NCBI GenBank assembly: GCA_048498415.1
Contig: JBEHYA010000048.1
Span: forward strand, 1-14,610
Direction: 5' to 3'
From: JBEHYA01 sp048498415
Lineage (GTDB): Bacteria; Pseudomonadota; Alphaproteobacteria; UBA9219; RGZA01
Length of the DNA stretch: 14,610 nucleotides
Shown here piece after piece: positions 14,549 to 14,610 of the stretch (its first letter is position 1; every line of letters begins with the position of its first letter). The notes beneath the pieces are model-generated. The model searched no databases. It was not told the DNA's origin and saw nothing but the letters and a program-made list of their open reading frames with translations. The position numbers and the translations under genes are program-made.

Positions 14549-14606
14549 GGGCAATCCTCCCCACTTAAAGAATTCACATAAAGGGGAGGATTGCCCTCCC
14601 CTTTAT
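14549..14606. repeat. Competing inverted repeats at the window end
   Basis: Two perfect stems use the same bases. gggcaatcctcccc (14549-14562) pairs over 14 bp with ggggaggattgccc (14583-14596). Alternatively, ataaaggggagg (14578-14589) pairs over 12 bp with cctcccctttat (14595-14606) across a 5-base loop. They cannot form together. The element probably continues past the window edge. It may be a MITE-like or REP-like repeat, or a switchable leader for the next gene. Confidence 0.6.
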
Positions 14607-14610
14607 CCCC

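Overview
This window looks like core chromosome of an alphaproteobacterium, of Rhodospirillales or a related deep lineage. The clues are mitochondrial-type ETF subunits, a HIG1-type two-helix membrane protein at the head of the etf operon, the order tsaD-gpsA-EVE, glmM followed by thiD, and ruvC-ruvA-ruvB-ybgC at the right edge (which in Proteobacteria normally runs on into tolQ). The genus cannot be told from the sequence. I see no phage, insertion sequence, CRISPR array, toxin-antitoxin pair or defence island.

Layout. 1-2100, minus strand: a terminator, tRNA-Ser(CGA), and the operon HIG1 protein-etfB-etfA. 2207-4655, plus strand: tsaD (tRNA t6A synthesis), gpsA (glycerol-3-phosphate for phospholipids) and an EVE-domain gene whose start almost touches the gpsA stop. 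4743-5369: an unrecognised 208-residue protein closed by a strong bidirectional terminator. 5426-5659, minus: a 77-residue protein resembling the cytoplasmic tip of chemoreceptors. 5926-7863: acetyl-CoA synthetase. 7983-8960, minus: an unrecognised, largely helical 325-residue protein. 9171-11433: glmM and thiD. 11430-11876, minus: a small exported cysteine-containing protein whose stop codon overlaps that of thiD. 11933-14503: ruvC, ruvA, ruvB and ybgC, overlapping or nearly touching. The window ends in GC-rich inverted repeats.

Functionally this is housekeeping: electron transfer from flavin dehydrogenases, acetate activation, phospholipid precursor and amino-sugar synthesis, thiamine precursor phosphorylation, Holliday-junction processing and an envelope-linked thioesterase.

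The most informative non-coding signal is a pair of exactly 110-bp structured repeats (7867-7976 and 10517-10626). They are collinear, and their terminal hairpins differ by compensated base pairs. Other points of interest are TATA-like hexamers 6-8 nt before the ATG of three genes without Shine-Dalgarno sequences (possible leaderless mRNAs), a terminator-like hairpin set in the etf leader, competing hairpins after ybgC, and four proteins of unknown function. I did not find convincing evidence of a wholly new multi-gene system.
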